Assembly (NCBI GenBank): GCA_963662155.1
Contig: OY759275.1
Coordinates: 1,765,501-1,829,500 of the forward strand
Source: Lamellibrachia columna
Taxonomy: Eukaryota > Annelida > Polychaeta > Sabellida > Siboglinidae
DNA: 64,000 nucleotides
Direction: 5' to 3'
The notes beneath the pieces are model-generated. The model did not search any database, was not told the origin of the DNA, and saw nothing but the letters and a program-made list of their open reading frames with translations. Below, in pieces: positions 23,855 through 35,740 of the stretch. The stretch's first letter is position 1, and each line of letters begins with the position of its first letter. A program made the position numbers and the translations under genes.

Positions 23855-23938
23855 TTTGAGATCATGCAACATTGCAATGGAAGGCATGCGGGCAATGACC
23901 ACTGCACTTTCTCACTGCACAAGAGTTGAGGAACTTTG
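23855..23938 (+). CDS. LRR exon 13 (28-residue type, pair 2, U4)
   Basis: LRSCNIAMEGMRAMTTALSH. Ile-Ala-Met replaces Ile-Gly-Thr of U1 to U3. The donor is GTTAGT instead of GTGAGT. It still has GT and +5 G, so it is probably usable but weaker. Confidence 0.84.
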
Positions 23939-24208
23939 GTTAGTTGATTTGTATATATTGAAATTCATTGTGTAGTCTGACATGTATTTATTTATATGAT
24001 GCTATTTATATTATAAAAGGTACAATTTTGTTTCTATGAAGGTTCATTCGTGGAAAATTATTTTGTTATGTTATTATATTAATTATGTGATCCATCATTG
24101 TTCTTAAGCTGTATTGAATGATGTGTTATGAATCATATTATTATGGTGAATCCTGCATCACTTATGTTAATAATTATTATGTTGTGGTAATAAATAACAA
24201 ATGTACAG

Positions 24209-24295
24209 GTTGGACAACAATGATCTCAGTGATCCCAAGGTCAGCGAAACTTTGGCTGACTCAATTCATCAGATGACTTCTTTGCGGAAATTGAG
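24209..24295 (+). CDS. LRR exon 14 (29-residue type, pair 2, U4)
   Basis: LDNNDLSDPKVSETLADSIH, the Lys variant. 270-bp intron before, donor GTAAGT. Confidence 0.87.
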
Positions 24296-24635
24296 GTAAG
24301 TAGTTCATCGCCATAGTTATTGTTTCACTATATATGCACAAATATGGTATTGGGGAGCAAGTGTAAGGCCAATTTTCCTGACCTCTGTTGTTATAAATAC
24401 TTTTATATGTTCTCATTTCTTTTGGCCACAAATGTTACTGAGGTCGTAAAAACATATCTGAAACATATCTAATTTAGACACCAAGAAACGTCACATGCAT
24501 GGAATCCACATAAAGATGGGTCACGAGGCTAAAATGCCCAAGTTATCGCAATAATTTGTTATTGTCCGAGTGGTTATTTTTATTCAAAATAAGTCAGAAT
24601 ACTGGTTATGCTGTCCGCAGCTTTTTGAACCTTCA
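24296..24635. other. Intron, nothing recognised (U4)
   Basis: Copy of 1690-2029. Confidence 0.5.
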
Positions 24636-25071
24636 CGGCCCTTTCATTAGAGTTAGAATGCGCTGTTGTCCGGCATCATGTGACCTTTGTGTTGATTGTC
24701 ACATGACCTGGGTGTTGATTGTCACATGACAGTAGTCTATGAAGATTGCGGGAATGTTGTAGCCGCCGTCTCGGTTTATCTCTGGGTGCCTCTCCTAATT
24801 TCGATAGCCTCGCTTATCATTCTCCTCCAGAAGTTGTCCTCTCTGACTCTCACTGTCGCATCCTTGGCCGTGATGTTATGACCCTGGTTGACCTGATGTT
24901 CCCCTACAGCTTTGATGTTTGTGTGTTCTTTGAGTCTGGACCCTAGTGACCTGCTGGTTTTGCCCACATGTTTGTTTACATTCGGGACGCTTTAGAGCCA
25001 TTCTCCCAAATTGTCTGACGGTTGGCTTGGGAGAGGCCACTTTTTTCATGTTCTCCAATCTCTGTTAAACT
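24636..25071 (-). mobile_element. Penelope-like GIY-YIG fragment (U4)
   Basis: Same residues and frameshift as U1. Confidence 0.82.
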
Positions 25072-26064
25072 TTAATCTGATGAAATACATAGCATAAACA
25101 TTTAAATTCTTAAGTTTCTTTGTTTAAATCTAAAAACTCACTAAGTGGCAGACAGCACATGTCAGGAATGTTACCCTCTACTGTTATGCCCGGTATCAAG
25201 GTACCGAGTTCATTTTAACACCCTAAAGAAATATAAGTCAATGCAGGAATTTAATTACAATAGTGATATTCTACAGTTATTATGTTCTTCTTCATGTTAT
25301 ACTAAAAAACAGTGTGGGGACCATCCATAGATTCATAAAATGAGATCCTGTTCCGGGAATGTTACTTGAAATTGTGCATGCGTGCACAGTACTGTTGCAT
25401 ATACAAACTGGTAATTGAATTGGAACACAATTTTAAAATAACCCTCTCCCATAGAACACTTCTATTTTTAGATAATATAGTCCAGAGATAACTATTTGGA
25501 CACATCACTTTTAGCTATACAACATTAAAGCTTGGTACCGGACGTAACAATAAACATTATAGCTTGGTACCAGGCATAACAACTATCTTTAAAGCAAAAT
25601 ATAGATGTATTCTATGTATGTCAAACTGATGCTTACTGTGCAGGACAGTAATTAGTTTCCATAACAAAGTTTGGTACCGGGCGTAACAAGTTAAAGTTTG
25701 ACAATTTGTTGGATAGCGCGAAGATCAAAAGTAAAGGCACTTCTTCAAATAACTACTGTGAAATAATACATTCATCATAAATTTGATTATACTCTGCTTT
25801 CTAAACAATGTTAATTTTGGAAAATCATTAATTTGTAGTATTGAAATATTGGTGCGGGAGCTTGGAGGGGCCTCAATTATAGTTTGTGACACACATTGGA
25901 AAGTTTACTTTAACATAAGACACTTGAACTGGTGAATAATCATTACTGAATTAAAAATAATAGCTTTTTGAAATACAAAATATTTTGTGGAAAGCTTATT
26001 TTGGCTGTTTTTTACACTTTATAGGGACGTGGACCGTTCATTGGCATACGAATATAGGAAAGGT
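25072..26064. other. Spacer with TTGGTACC motifs (U4)
   Basis: One 172-bp repeat, three TTGGTACC motifs, no gene. Confidence 0.5.
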
Positions 26065-26588
26065 ATATTTATGCAAAATAACAACACAAGTCCAGTGTAG
26101 ATTGAAATAGGCCAAGGAATGACATTTAGATTTATTAATTAAGTAGCATGAAATCAGGCAAGCATACATCATCAAAATAAGATACATCAAATAATCTCAG
26201 CAAGCATGCCGGCCCCCAGAAGTGTTTATACATAATTAGTATCTCATGCCTATCAGCTACCGACTACCAGTACTATCTGTACCACTACTGTCTTCAATAC
26301 AATTCACATGATATCGGTGGGGGTCACTCCGCCACTAACACATCACACCGAGAGGTAAGGCCAAGGGCCACACTATATGTACTAATAACAAGTACTCGCA
26401 CTAAAAACCCTGTGTACACTACCTAAAAACTCAAGTGCCTGATTAGGGAAAAGCGTTAATGCAAACGTTGTGTACCGAGCTACAGGGAAAAGCGTATTCA
26501 AACTCTTTGTGAAAAACATCTCAGTCTTCAATGTTTATGGTACCAGGGAGGAGGGTGGGAGCAAAAATATCTGACAAGATTGAACATT
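26065..26588. mobile_element. Unidentified insertion of about 520 bp (U4)
   Basis: Absent from U1, U3 and U5, where AGGTATATATTTC is continuous. Present at the same place in U7 (60102-60625). It is GC-richer in its middle (GGTGGGGGTCACTCCGCC) and has no ORF of note. It could be bounded by TG and CA (TGCAAAATAACAAC to GATTGAACA), which would suit a solo LTR, but I see no clear target duplication. Confidence 0.5.
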
Positions 26589-26756
26589 CTTAACGAACTC
26601 GTCAAGACAAACCCAGTGGGATATAATAATACTATTTTAGGTAAAGAAACAAACAAATAATAAGATGGGGAAACTCCAAAACGAACTGTCAGACAATTTA
26701 GGAGAGCGTCCCTTTATCTCATATTTCACCCCAGACATGTTGTTTTTTGGGGTTTT

Positions 26757-27234
26757 GTCCTTGGGGTGTTCCACTGTGGATATTGTGGTGTTGTAGGGTT
26801 TGTGGTATGTCCCCACTCTGTGTTGTCCTTGGGGTGTTCCACTGTGGATATTATGGTGTTGTAGGGTTTGTGGTATGTCCCCACTCTGTGTTGTCCTTGG
26901 GGTGTTCCACTGTGGATATTATGGTGTTGTAGGGTTTGTGGTATGTCCCCACTCTGTGTTGTCCTTGGGGTGTTCCACTGTGGATATTATGGTGTTGTAG
27001 GGTTTGTGGTATGTCCCCACTCTGTGTTGTCCTTGGGGTGTTCCACTGTGGATATTATGGTGTTGTAGGGTTTGTGGTATGTCCCCACTCTGTGTTGTAC
27101 TTGGGGTGTTGCGCTGTGGATATTGTGGTGTTGTAGGGTTTGTGGCATGTCCCCACTCTGTGTTGTCCTTGGGGTGTTCCACTGTGGATATTGTGGTGTT
27201 GTAGGGTTTGTGGTATGTCCCCACTCTGTGTTGT
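26757..27234. repeat. 68-bp satellite, 7 copies (U4)
   Basis: 478 bp, 7.0 units, followed by the CGGAAGATGGTGG linker (27235-27384). Confidence 0.95.
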
Positions 27235-27384
27235 CGGAAGATGGTGGTCAATTTCTCCAACTGTTTACACACGTATGGTAGAGAGATGACCGGTGTCTTT
27301 CTGGTTTCTCCTGGTCTACATGGGTTGTCTTTGACGTTTTCTTTGTCATGTTAAACATCTGCTCCCAGTGGTTATTGGCCCTGA

Positions 27385-29095
27385 GTGCTGTGTTGACATG
27401 TGTGACTTCTGTGTTGACATGTGTGACTTCTGTGTTGACATGTGTGACTTCTGTGTTGACATGTTTGACTTCTGTGTTGACATGTGTGACATCTGTGTTG
27501 ACATGTGTGACTTCTGTGTTGACATGTGTGACTTTGGTCACATGACACCAGACAACAGCACATTCTACTCCCGGTGGTTGTTGGCCCTGAGTGCTGTGTT
27601 GACATGTGTGACTTCTGTGTTGACATGTGTGACTTCTGTGTTGACATGTTTGACTTCTGTGTTGACATGTGTGACATCTGTGTTGACATGTGTGACTTCT
27701 GTGTTGACATGTGTGAAGTGTGACTTTGGTCATATGACACCAGACAACAGCACATTCTACTCCCGGTGGTTGTTGGCCTTGAGTGCTGTGTTGACATGTG
27801 TGACTTCTGTGTTGACATGTGTGACTTCTGTGTTGACATGTTTGACTTCTGTGTTGACATGTGTGACATCTGTGTTGACATGTGTGACTTCTGTGTTGAC
27901 ATGTGTGACGTGTGACTTTGGTCACATGACACCAGACAACAGCACATTCTACTCCCGGTGGTTGTTGGCCCTGAGTGCTGTGTTGACATGTGTGACTTCT
28001 GTGTTGACATGTGTGACTTCTGTGTTGACATGTTTGACTTCTGTGTTGACATGTGTGACATCTGTGTTGACATGTGTGACTTCTGTGTTGACATGTATGA
28101 CGTGTGACTTTGGTCATATGACACCAGACAACAGCACATTCTACTCCCGGTGGTTGTTGGCCCTGAGTGCTGTGTTGACATGTGTGACTTCTGTGTTGAC
28201 ATGTGTGACTTCTGTGTTGACATGTTTGACTTCTGTGTTGACATGTGTGACATCTGTGTTGACATGTGTGACTTCTGTGTTGACATGTGTGACTTCTGTG
28301 TTGACATGTATGACGTGTGACTTTGGTCATATGACACCAGACAACAGCACATTCTACTCCCGGTGGTTGTTGGCCCTGAGTGCTGTGTTGACATGTGTGA
28401 CTTCTGTGTTGACATGTGTGACTTCTGTGTTGACATGTTTGACTTCTGTGTTGACATGTGTGACATCTGTGTTGACATGTGTGACTTCTGTGTTGACATG
28501 TGTGACGTGTGACTTTGGTCACATGACACCAGACAACAGCACATTCTACTCCCGGTGGTTGTTGGCCCTGAGTGCTGTGTTGACATGTGTGACTTCTGTG
28601 TTGACATGTGTGACTTCTGTGTTGACATGTTTGACTTCTGTGTTGACATGTGTGACATCTGTGTTGACATGTGTGACTTCTGTGTTGACATGTGTGATGT
28701 GTGACTTTGGTCACATGACACCAGACAACAGCACATTCTACTCCCGGTGGTTGTTGGCCCTGAGTGCTGTGTTGACATGTGTGACTTCTGTGTTGACATG
28801 TTTGACTTCTGTGTTGACATGTGTGACTTCTGTGTTGACATGTGTGACTTTGGTCACATGACACCAGACAACAGCACATTCTACTCCCGGTCGTTGTTGT
28901 CCCTGAGTGCTGCGTGACTTCTGTCTTCTGACATGTGTGACTTCTGTGTTGACATGTGTGACTTCGGTCACATGACATCAACAGCATATTCTACTCCCGG
29001 TCGTTGTTGTCCCTGAGTGCTGCGTTGACATGTGTCACTTCTGTGTTGACATGTGTGAATTTTGTGTTGACATGTGTGACTTCTGTGACATCTTT
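27385..29095. repeat. 21-bp satellite in 192-bp higher-order units (U4)
   Basis: The GGTCAYATGACACCAGACA segment recurs with its GGT ending at 27538, 27730, 27922, 28114, 28327, 28519 and 28711. Spacing is 192 bp, once 213 (one extra 21-bp unit). Each block has six 21-bp units, with TTTGAC in the third and GACATC in the fourth. ORFs of 579 and 489 codons (minus) and 497 (plus) overlap here and are artefacts. Confidence 0.95.
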
Positions 29096-29514
29096 TACTG
29101 AAGTTGAAATTAGTCAAAATGAACTTCTGTCTGTACACTACATGCCACCACACTGATATGTACATAATGTAATAAAACAAAACAACAAAATTAAATAAGC
29201 CAAATAAAAAGCACATGTTTGTTGATTTAAAATATCAAAGAGGATAGCAGATACTTTCAGGTGTTTTGGAGAGATTAAAAATAATATACTGTTACTTTTC
29301 TATTAAGTGAGAGTATATTACATTATAAAAGACTTACTTCAGCAGGAAACCTGCAGTGTTCCCTCCTTTTACATTTAAATATCATCAGTTTTGCACATCC
29401 ACTCAATTGTGGTACATTACGTGACGGACATTACTTGACGCTCATAGTTTGTACCTTAACTCACGGCATTGGCCATAATGTAGCAAGATAACCTGTGTTT
29501 GCTAGTAACAGCTT
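29096..29514. other. AT-rich spacer before the LINE (U4)
   Basis: Copy of 4963-5385. No gene. Confidence 0.5.
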
Positions 29515-30008
29515 TAACAAGATTTAAAAGGATTTGTTATCTCAAGTCAAAGGCCCATATGGCAAGTGGACAAGGAAGCCATTTGCCTTGGTGTGTAACC
29601 CGCCCTCCTGAGATATGTGTCAACCTTGTAAATGTTGTTTATCACCGTTAGCGTTAACCTTTCTAAGCACTTTTGTGTCATCTGCAAATTTCAGTACGTT
29701 GCTTGTTATATTGTCGTCCAAGTCATTGATATATATATTAAGAATAATAAAGGTCCTAATAATGTGGTACCCCACTCAAAACTGATTTCCAGTTTGATAC
29801 CTCTTCATCTACTACAACACGCTGTGTTCTGTCAGTCAGCCATTGTTCTATCCAGTCAATTATGCCATCCCCGATACCATGGGCTTTTAATGTAAGTGGT
29901 AATCTTTGATGTGGCACTTTGTCAAAAGCTTTCTGAAAATGGAAGTAGATAATATCTCCTGACGATCCTTCGTCTATCCACTGATTTCTTCCAAAAAACA
30001 TAACATAT
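29515..30008 (-). mobile_element. CR1/Jockey-like LINE, 3' portion, interrupted (U4)
   Basis: Same as 5386-5882 in U1, including the internal deletion joining the AACCTTG end to TAAATGTTG near 29628. Confidence 0.82.
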
Positions 30009-30803
30009 TTAATAAACTGGAAATCTGTTTTGAGTGGGGTACCACAGGGATCAGTATTAGGCCCTATGCTGTTTTTAATATATATAAATGATTTGGAAGA
30101 TGACATATCTAGCAAAGTACTCAAATTTGCAGATGACACAAACGTATTCAGAAAGGTTACTAATGATACAGATAAACAAAGTTTACAGGATGATCTAGAT
30201 AAATTAGTTAAATGGTCAGAAAAATGGCAAATGTTATTCAATTTTGGGAATTGTAAATGTATACACATAGGACATGGAAACATGGACAAAGAATATAAAA
30301 TGGGGGATGCTGTACTAGGTAGAACCACACAAGAAATGGACTTAGGAGTAACATTTAGTGCTGACATGAAAGTTTCAGAGCAATGTGGGATTGCTGGTTC
30401 GAAAGGAAATCAAATTCTAGGGCTAATTAGGAGAACTATCACGTATAAGGAGAAACAGCTAATTGTACCCCTGTACAAAGCAATAGTTAGACCACATTTG
30501 GAATATTGTATTCAAGCATGGAGGCCATATCGTAAAAAAGACATAGATAAGCTAGAAAGAATACAACGAAGAGCAACTAAAATGATTCCACAATTGAGAG
30601 ACCTTAGTTACTAAAGTCGCTTATTACAATGTGGTTTGACAACACTAGAGACCAGGAGACTAAGAGGAGACCAAATAGAAGTGTTTAAAATAGTGAACGG
30701 TTATGAGGATGTTGATAGGAATATGTTCTTCAAACTTAGAGAAGGCAGTAGAACCAGAGGACACAAAGCAGCATTAGTTAAGGAGCAGTGTAGGTTGGAC
30801 GTG
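30009..30803 (+). mobile_element. Nested plus-strand LINE, first part (U4)
   Basis: SGVPQGSVLGPMLFLIYIND onward, stop at 30614, then in frame CGLTTLETRRLRGDQIEVFK and NMFFKLREGSRTRGHKAALV to 30803. This 3' segment is deleted in U1. It is cut at 30803 by a third LINE and resumes at 32011. Confidence 0.84.
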
Positions 30804-32010
30804 ATTTAACAAGATTTACCATCCAAGCCAAAGGCCCAGATGGCAAGTGGACAAGGAAGCCATTGGCTTATCGAGAGTCCAACAATGTTCATCTACTTAT
30901 AGCCCGCCCTCCTGAGATATGTGTCAACCTTGTTTTTAAACATATTCACGCTGCTAGCAGTTACACGATCTGTAGACAATTTGTTCCATTCATTTATTGT
31001 CCTCTGTGAGAACGAGTGCTTCCTGATGTCCAATCTACATTGATCCTTTACTAATTTTACCTCATGTCCTCTAGTTCTGCTATCCTTCTTGAGTGAGAAA
31101 AACATATTTCTATCAATATTTTCATACCCATTCAGTATCTTAAAAACTTCAATCTGATCTCCTCTTAACCTCCTTGTCTCTAGAGTTGTTAAACCACATT
31201 CTTTCAGGCGTTCTTCATAACTAAGGTCTCTCGGTTCTGGAATCATTTTAGTTGCTCTCCTTTGTATGCGTTCAAGCGTATCTATATCCTTCTTACGATA
31301 TGGTCTCCATGCTTGTATACAGTATTCTAAATGTGGTCTAACTATTGCTTTATAAAGAGGTATAATTAACTTTTTTCCCTTGTATGTTATGTTTCTTCTA
31401 ATCAATCCAAGAATTTGATTACCCTTTGAAGCTGCAATACCACACTGCTCTGAAACTTTCATATCAGCGCTTATTGTAACTTTCAGGCGTTCTTCATAAC
31501 TAAGGTCTCTCGGTTCTGGAATCATTTTAGTTGCTCTCCTTTGTATGCGTTCAAGCGTATCTATATCCTTTTTACAGTATTACCCAGAACAGTATCTCCC
31601 ATTTTATGGTTTACATTCAAGTTCCTATGTCCTGTATGTAGGCATTTACATTTCCCAAAATTGAACAACATCTGCCATTTCTCAGACCATTTCACTAATC
31701 TGTCTAGATCGTTTTGTAAATGTTGTTTATCACCACCGTTTTTAACCTTTCTAAACAGTTTTGTGTCATCCGCAAATTTCAGTACGTTACTTGTTATACT
31801 GTCGTCCAAGTCATTGATATAAATTAAGAATAATATAGGTCCTAATACTGATCCTTGAGGTACCCCACTCAAAACCGATTTCCAATTTGAAACTTCTCCA
31901 TCTACTACAACTCGTTGTCTTCTGTCAGTCAGCCATTGTTCTATCCAGTCAGTTATGCTATCCCCGATACCATGGGCTTTTAATTTAAGTAGTAATCTTT
32001 GATGTGGCAC
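30804..32010 (-). mobile_element. Third-level LINE inside the nested LINE (U4)
   Basis: Minus-strand copy from VPHQRLLLKLKAHG (RT) to DTYLRRAGY at 30893, with a tail of TTTAACAAGATTTACC at 30804. The ORF is broken near 31480-31571, where about 92 bp copied from 31201-31292 replaces the 24 or so bp seen in U6. 5'-truncated. Confidence 0.85.
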
Positions 32011-32210
32011 TTTCTCACAGAGGGTGATAAATGAATGGAACAAACTACTAAATGATTGTGTTAATGCTAGTAGTGTGAATATGTTTAAAAATAGAATTTA
32101 CAGATATAGATGAAAAAATTGTTGGACTCTTGATAAGCCAATGGCTTCCTTGTCCACTTGCCATCTGGAACTTGTTGTTTGGGATGGCAATCTTGTTAAA
32201 TCTTGTTAAA
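32011..32210 (+). mobile_element. Nested plus-strand LINE, 3' end (U4)
   Basis: Resumes with FSQ/RVINEWNKLLNDCVNASS coding and ends in the tandem tail TCTTGTTAAATCTTGTTAAA at 32191-32210. Codons for the last few residues (ATTTGATAAGGGCGGGC in U1) are deleted. Confidence 0.8.
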
Positions 32211-32660
32211 CATGACCTCGCTTTTAGGAATCCATGTTGAGATTAATTTAATAATTTATGCCTAACAAGGAAGTCCACCATTTGGTCTATGATTAACCTT
32301 TCTAATAATTTACAAATCACTGATGTTAAACTCACTGGTCTGTGATTCCCTGACTTATTTCTCGAACCTTTTTTAAATAATGGTATGATGTTTGCTTCTT
32401 TCCATTCAAAAGGAACAACATCCCTTTTAATGGCAAGTTGAACACTCTTGCAAGTGGTATACTGATTTGTTCTACTGTTTCCATTAGCAGTTTTGGATGA
32501 ATTCCATCTACTCCAGGTGATTTATTGTCCATTGCCTTTATTTTCTTAGCTACCATTTCTGGAGTTACAATTCACTGCCCTAAATAGTCAGAATTAGCCT
32601 TTAGCTTTAAATTCCCCTCCTTTGTAGTATCAATAGAAATTCAAGTGTAATTAACTATAG
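32211..32660 (-). mobile_element. CR1/Jockey-like LINE, 5' portion of RT (U4)
   Basis: Minus strand: KIKAMDNKSPGVDGIHPKLL, ISIPLARVFNLPLK, then a frameshift, and SGITDQ-like remains of the RPVSL region. It continues the segment at 29515-30008. Confidence 0.8.
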
Positions 32661-32980
32661 GTGTCAGACCACAGTAAAAAATTGCATTGGTGGCCATGTT
32701 AACGTTTTGTCTGATTTTAAGAAAACGTGAACATTAAAATTCAGAACATTTTTTACAGCAACTGCCATCATCTCATTGGCATGCTGATCAAGTTTTGTCA
32801 ATATCACACACCCCCTAATGGTACCACCAGCTCTTTTAAAATGACCCCATGTGTGATACCAGTAAATATTTACAAAAATAGCCAAGTATTCATGTGCCTA
32901 TGTGGCCCATAGCAGAAAAATTCCCATAAATCTCTCCACCTGCTAAACTCTCACAAAAATGCACTATTTCACAGCCAATA
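32661..32980. repeat. Unclassified interspersed repeat (U4)
   Basis: Same family as 7185-7375, here complete through CCCATAGCAGAAAAATTCCC. No coding recognised. Confidence 0.6.
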
Positions 32981-33660
32981 GCAGGCCCGTAGCCAGGGGA
33001 GTTCAGAGGGTTCACATGAAGCCCTCTTTTTTGAACCACCTTCCAAAAATATGAACCCCCTTTTTATGTGAACCCCATATCGTGAACCCTCTCAAAAGCG
33101 TGAACCTCCAATAATGTGAAAATAATAATATTATTTTTATAATAATTTGAAAATAATACTACTTTCATAGTATTATTGAGTTCATGTGTTTTAAGAAGGG
33201 GGGAGGTTCACGCTTTAGATAGGATGGTTCATGCTTTTGAGAAGGAGGTTCACATTGATGAAAATAATATCTTCATATTATTGAGGTGTTCACACTTTTC
33301 AAAAGCGGGTTTACGCTTTTCAGAAGGGGATTCACATTTTTGGAAAACGGGTTTCACTTTTATAAAAATAATATTATTTTCATGTTATTAGGGGGTTCAC
33401 GCTTTTGAGAAGGGGGTTAACTTTTTGGAAAGAGGTGTTCACGCTTTTCAGAAGGGGGTTCACGCTTTTCAGAAGAAGATATGAAGAATAAAGAATTCAC
33501 GTTTATGAAAAATACTAAGTAATATTGGGGGAGGGGTTCACGCTTTTGAGAAGCGGTTTCACATTTTTGAAAAAGCGGGTTTCACATTTATTAAAACATT
33601 ATAATATTATCTTCATGTTATTGGGGGTTCACACTTTTTAGAGGGGTTCAAATCTAATTA
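32981..33660. repeat. Palindromic GGTTCACGCTTTTGAGAAGG region (U4)
   Basis: Opens with CAGGCCCGTAGCCAGGGG, which looks like the terminus of a DNA transposon. 33001-33115 carries GTGAACCCTCTCAAAAGCG-type blocks, and 33190-33650 carries many GGTTCACGCTTTTGAGAAGG-type blocks on the opposite strand, so the region can fold back. A matching right terminus is not seen. ORFs here are repeat artefacts. Confidence 0.7.
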
Positions 33661-34113
33661 TATATTATGCAACTCCCTGATTTGTTTGAACTATAAATGT
33701 GTTATCAAGTCACCTTACACGTGGTCAGTTGGTAACAGCCAGAGAGCAGTGGACAATGTACAGACAGTCACTAAGCTGTTATTCAAACAACATGAAGACT
33801 TATAATTTAATTTAATTTAATTAATTAACTTTCCCAGAAGGGGTTAATTTAATTTAATTGACATTTCCCAATTAACTCTCAATTAAGTGCTCATTTAACA
33901 GTTGATTTTACTGGATAGTTCACAGCCATGTTATCCAGGTATTTTCAGAAGGCCTGCAATCAGTATTCCTTCCACTAATGAGAGATTAAGTTTAGGCATG
34001 TGTGAATGGGGGGGGGGGAGATCATCACAGAGCACAAATGCTCTGTAGCACTGGGGTGGGCTGGTACTTCAGGCACCTCTGAAATGGAGGGAAGGCCTAG
34101 AATGCCCTCTGCT
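33661..34113. other. Spacer with an AATTAA-rich inverted repeat (U4)
   Basis: 33806-33862 has AATTAATTAACTTTCCC facing GGGGTTAATTTAATTTAATT, a short hairpin also near 40045 and 57245. The rest holds nothing recognised. Confidence 0.5.
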
Positions 34114-34148
34114 GTAAGTAAGTAAACAAGTAAGTAAGTAAGTGAGTA
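34114..34148. repeat. (GTAA)n microsatellite (U4/U5)
   Basis: Same run as at 7604. Confidence 0.85.
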
Positions 34149-34527
34149 ATTTATTACATCCGAACTGTACACGCATTAAATAATAATATATCAGTATGTA
34201 ATTGTACGTAATAAAATATTACTGTACACAGAGAGGATCATGGAGACTCCCACAAAGACTTACGTTCTTATTTCATACAAAGGATAGCATCGTGTAGAAA
34301 ATATCGTATGGTGTATTCTCATTGGCTGAACATAATGCTATGTGAGACATTTTTGGCGAATATCCTGTTGGTTGTTGGTAGGGCAATCGCTCAACCGTGA
34401 CTGTCCTACTGGCTTAGAATGACAGGAATTACCCAACTGCGTGCTACCTTTGTTTTGGGAAACATAGTCTTTGTATACTGTGTGTTCTGTACTGTTCACC
34501 AGCGCCTTTAAATGTCTTCTACTACAG
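34149..34527. other. Spacer leading into pair 2 (U5)
   Basis: Copy of 7637-8013. No gene. Confidence 0.5.
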
Positions 34528-34611
34528 TTTGAGATCATGCAACATAGGAACGGAAGGCATGCGGGCAATGACCACTGCATTTTCTCACTGCACAAGAGTT
34601 GAGGAACTTTG
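34528..34611 (+). CDS. LRR exon 15 (28-residue type, pair 2, U5)
   Basis: LRSCNIGTEGMRAMTTAFSH, with Phe for Leu. Acceptor CTACTACAG, donor GTGAGT. Confidence 0.87.
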
Positions 34612-34881
34612 GTGAGTTGATTTGTATATATTGAAATTCATTGTGTAGTCTGACATGTATTTATTTATATGATGCTTTTTATATTATAACAGGTACAATT
34701 TTGTTTCTTTGAAGGTTCATTTGTGGAAAATTATTTTGTTATGTTATAATATTAATTATGTGATCCATTGTTGTTCTTAAGCTGTATTGAATGATGTGTT
34801 ATGAATCATATTATTATGGTGAATCCTGCATCACTCATGTTAATAATTATTATGTTGTGGTAATAAATAACAAATGTACAG

Positions 34882-34968
34882 GTTGGACAACAATGATCTC
34901 AGTGATCCCGATGTCAGCAAAGCTTTGGCTGACTCAATTCATCAGATGACCTCTTTGCGGGAATTGAG
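34882..34968 (+). CDS. LRR exon 16 (29-residue type, pair 2, U5)
   Basis: LDNNDLSDPDVSKALADSIH, then QMTSLREL. It is the most diverged pair-2 copy (Asp, Lys-Ala, Glu), which fits U5 being the oldest pair-2 unit. 270-bp intron before. Confidence 0.87.
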
Positions 34969-35317
34969 GTAAGTAGTTCATCGCCATTGTTACTGTTTTA
35001 CTATGTATGCACAAATATGGTATTGGGGAGCAAGTGTAAGGCCAATTTTCCTGACCTCTGTTGTTATAAATACTTTTATATGTTCTCATTTCTTTTGGCC
35101 ACAAATGTTAAAAAATATATGATAAAAACATATCTGAAACATATCTAATTTGGACACCAAGAAACGTCATATGCATGGAATCCACATAAAGATGGGTCAC
35201 GAGGCTAAAATGCCCAAGTTATTGCAATAATTTGTTATTGTCTGAGTGGTTATTTTTATTCAAAATAAGTTAGTTACACGTCAGAATACTGGTTGTGCTG
35301 TCCGCAGCTTTTTGAAC
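34969..35317. other. Intron, nothing recognised (U5)
   Basis: Diverged copy of 1690-2029. Confidence 0.5.
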
Positions 35318-35740
35318 CTTCACCGTCCTTTCATTAGCGTTAGAATGCGCTGTTGTCCGGCGTCATGTGACCTGGGTGTTGATTGTCACATGACATGGGT
35401 ATTGATTGTCACATGACAGCAGTCTATGAAGATTGCGGGAATGTTGTAGCCGCCGTCTCGATTTATCTCTGGGTGCCTCTCCTAATTTCGATAGCCTCAC
35501 TTATCATTCTCCTCCAGAAGTTGTCCTCTCTGACTCTCACTGTCGCATCTCTGGCCATGATGTTATGACCCTGGTTGACCTGATGTTCCCCTACAGCTTT
35601 GATGTTTGTGTGTTCTTTGAGTCTGGACCCTAGGGACCTGCTGGTTTTTACATTCGGGACGCTTTAGAGCCATTCTCCCAAATTGTCTGACGGTTGGCTT
35701 GGGAGAGGCCACTTTTTTCATGTTCTCTAATCTCTGTTAA
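35318..35740 (-). mobile_element. Penelope-like GIY-YIG fragment (U5), more decayed
   Basis: Same fragment with a deletion removing the HVGK region near 35646. Confidence 0.75.

Noticed and set aside
27248..28987. 579-codon minus ORF (and overlapping 497 plus, 489 minus; same at 61285-63024)
   Set aside because: Lies wholly in the 21-bp satellite. The unit length is divisible by three and lacks stops in several frames, so both strands stay open. Low-complexity HTCQHRS or LTCVTSV repeats, no start context or domain.
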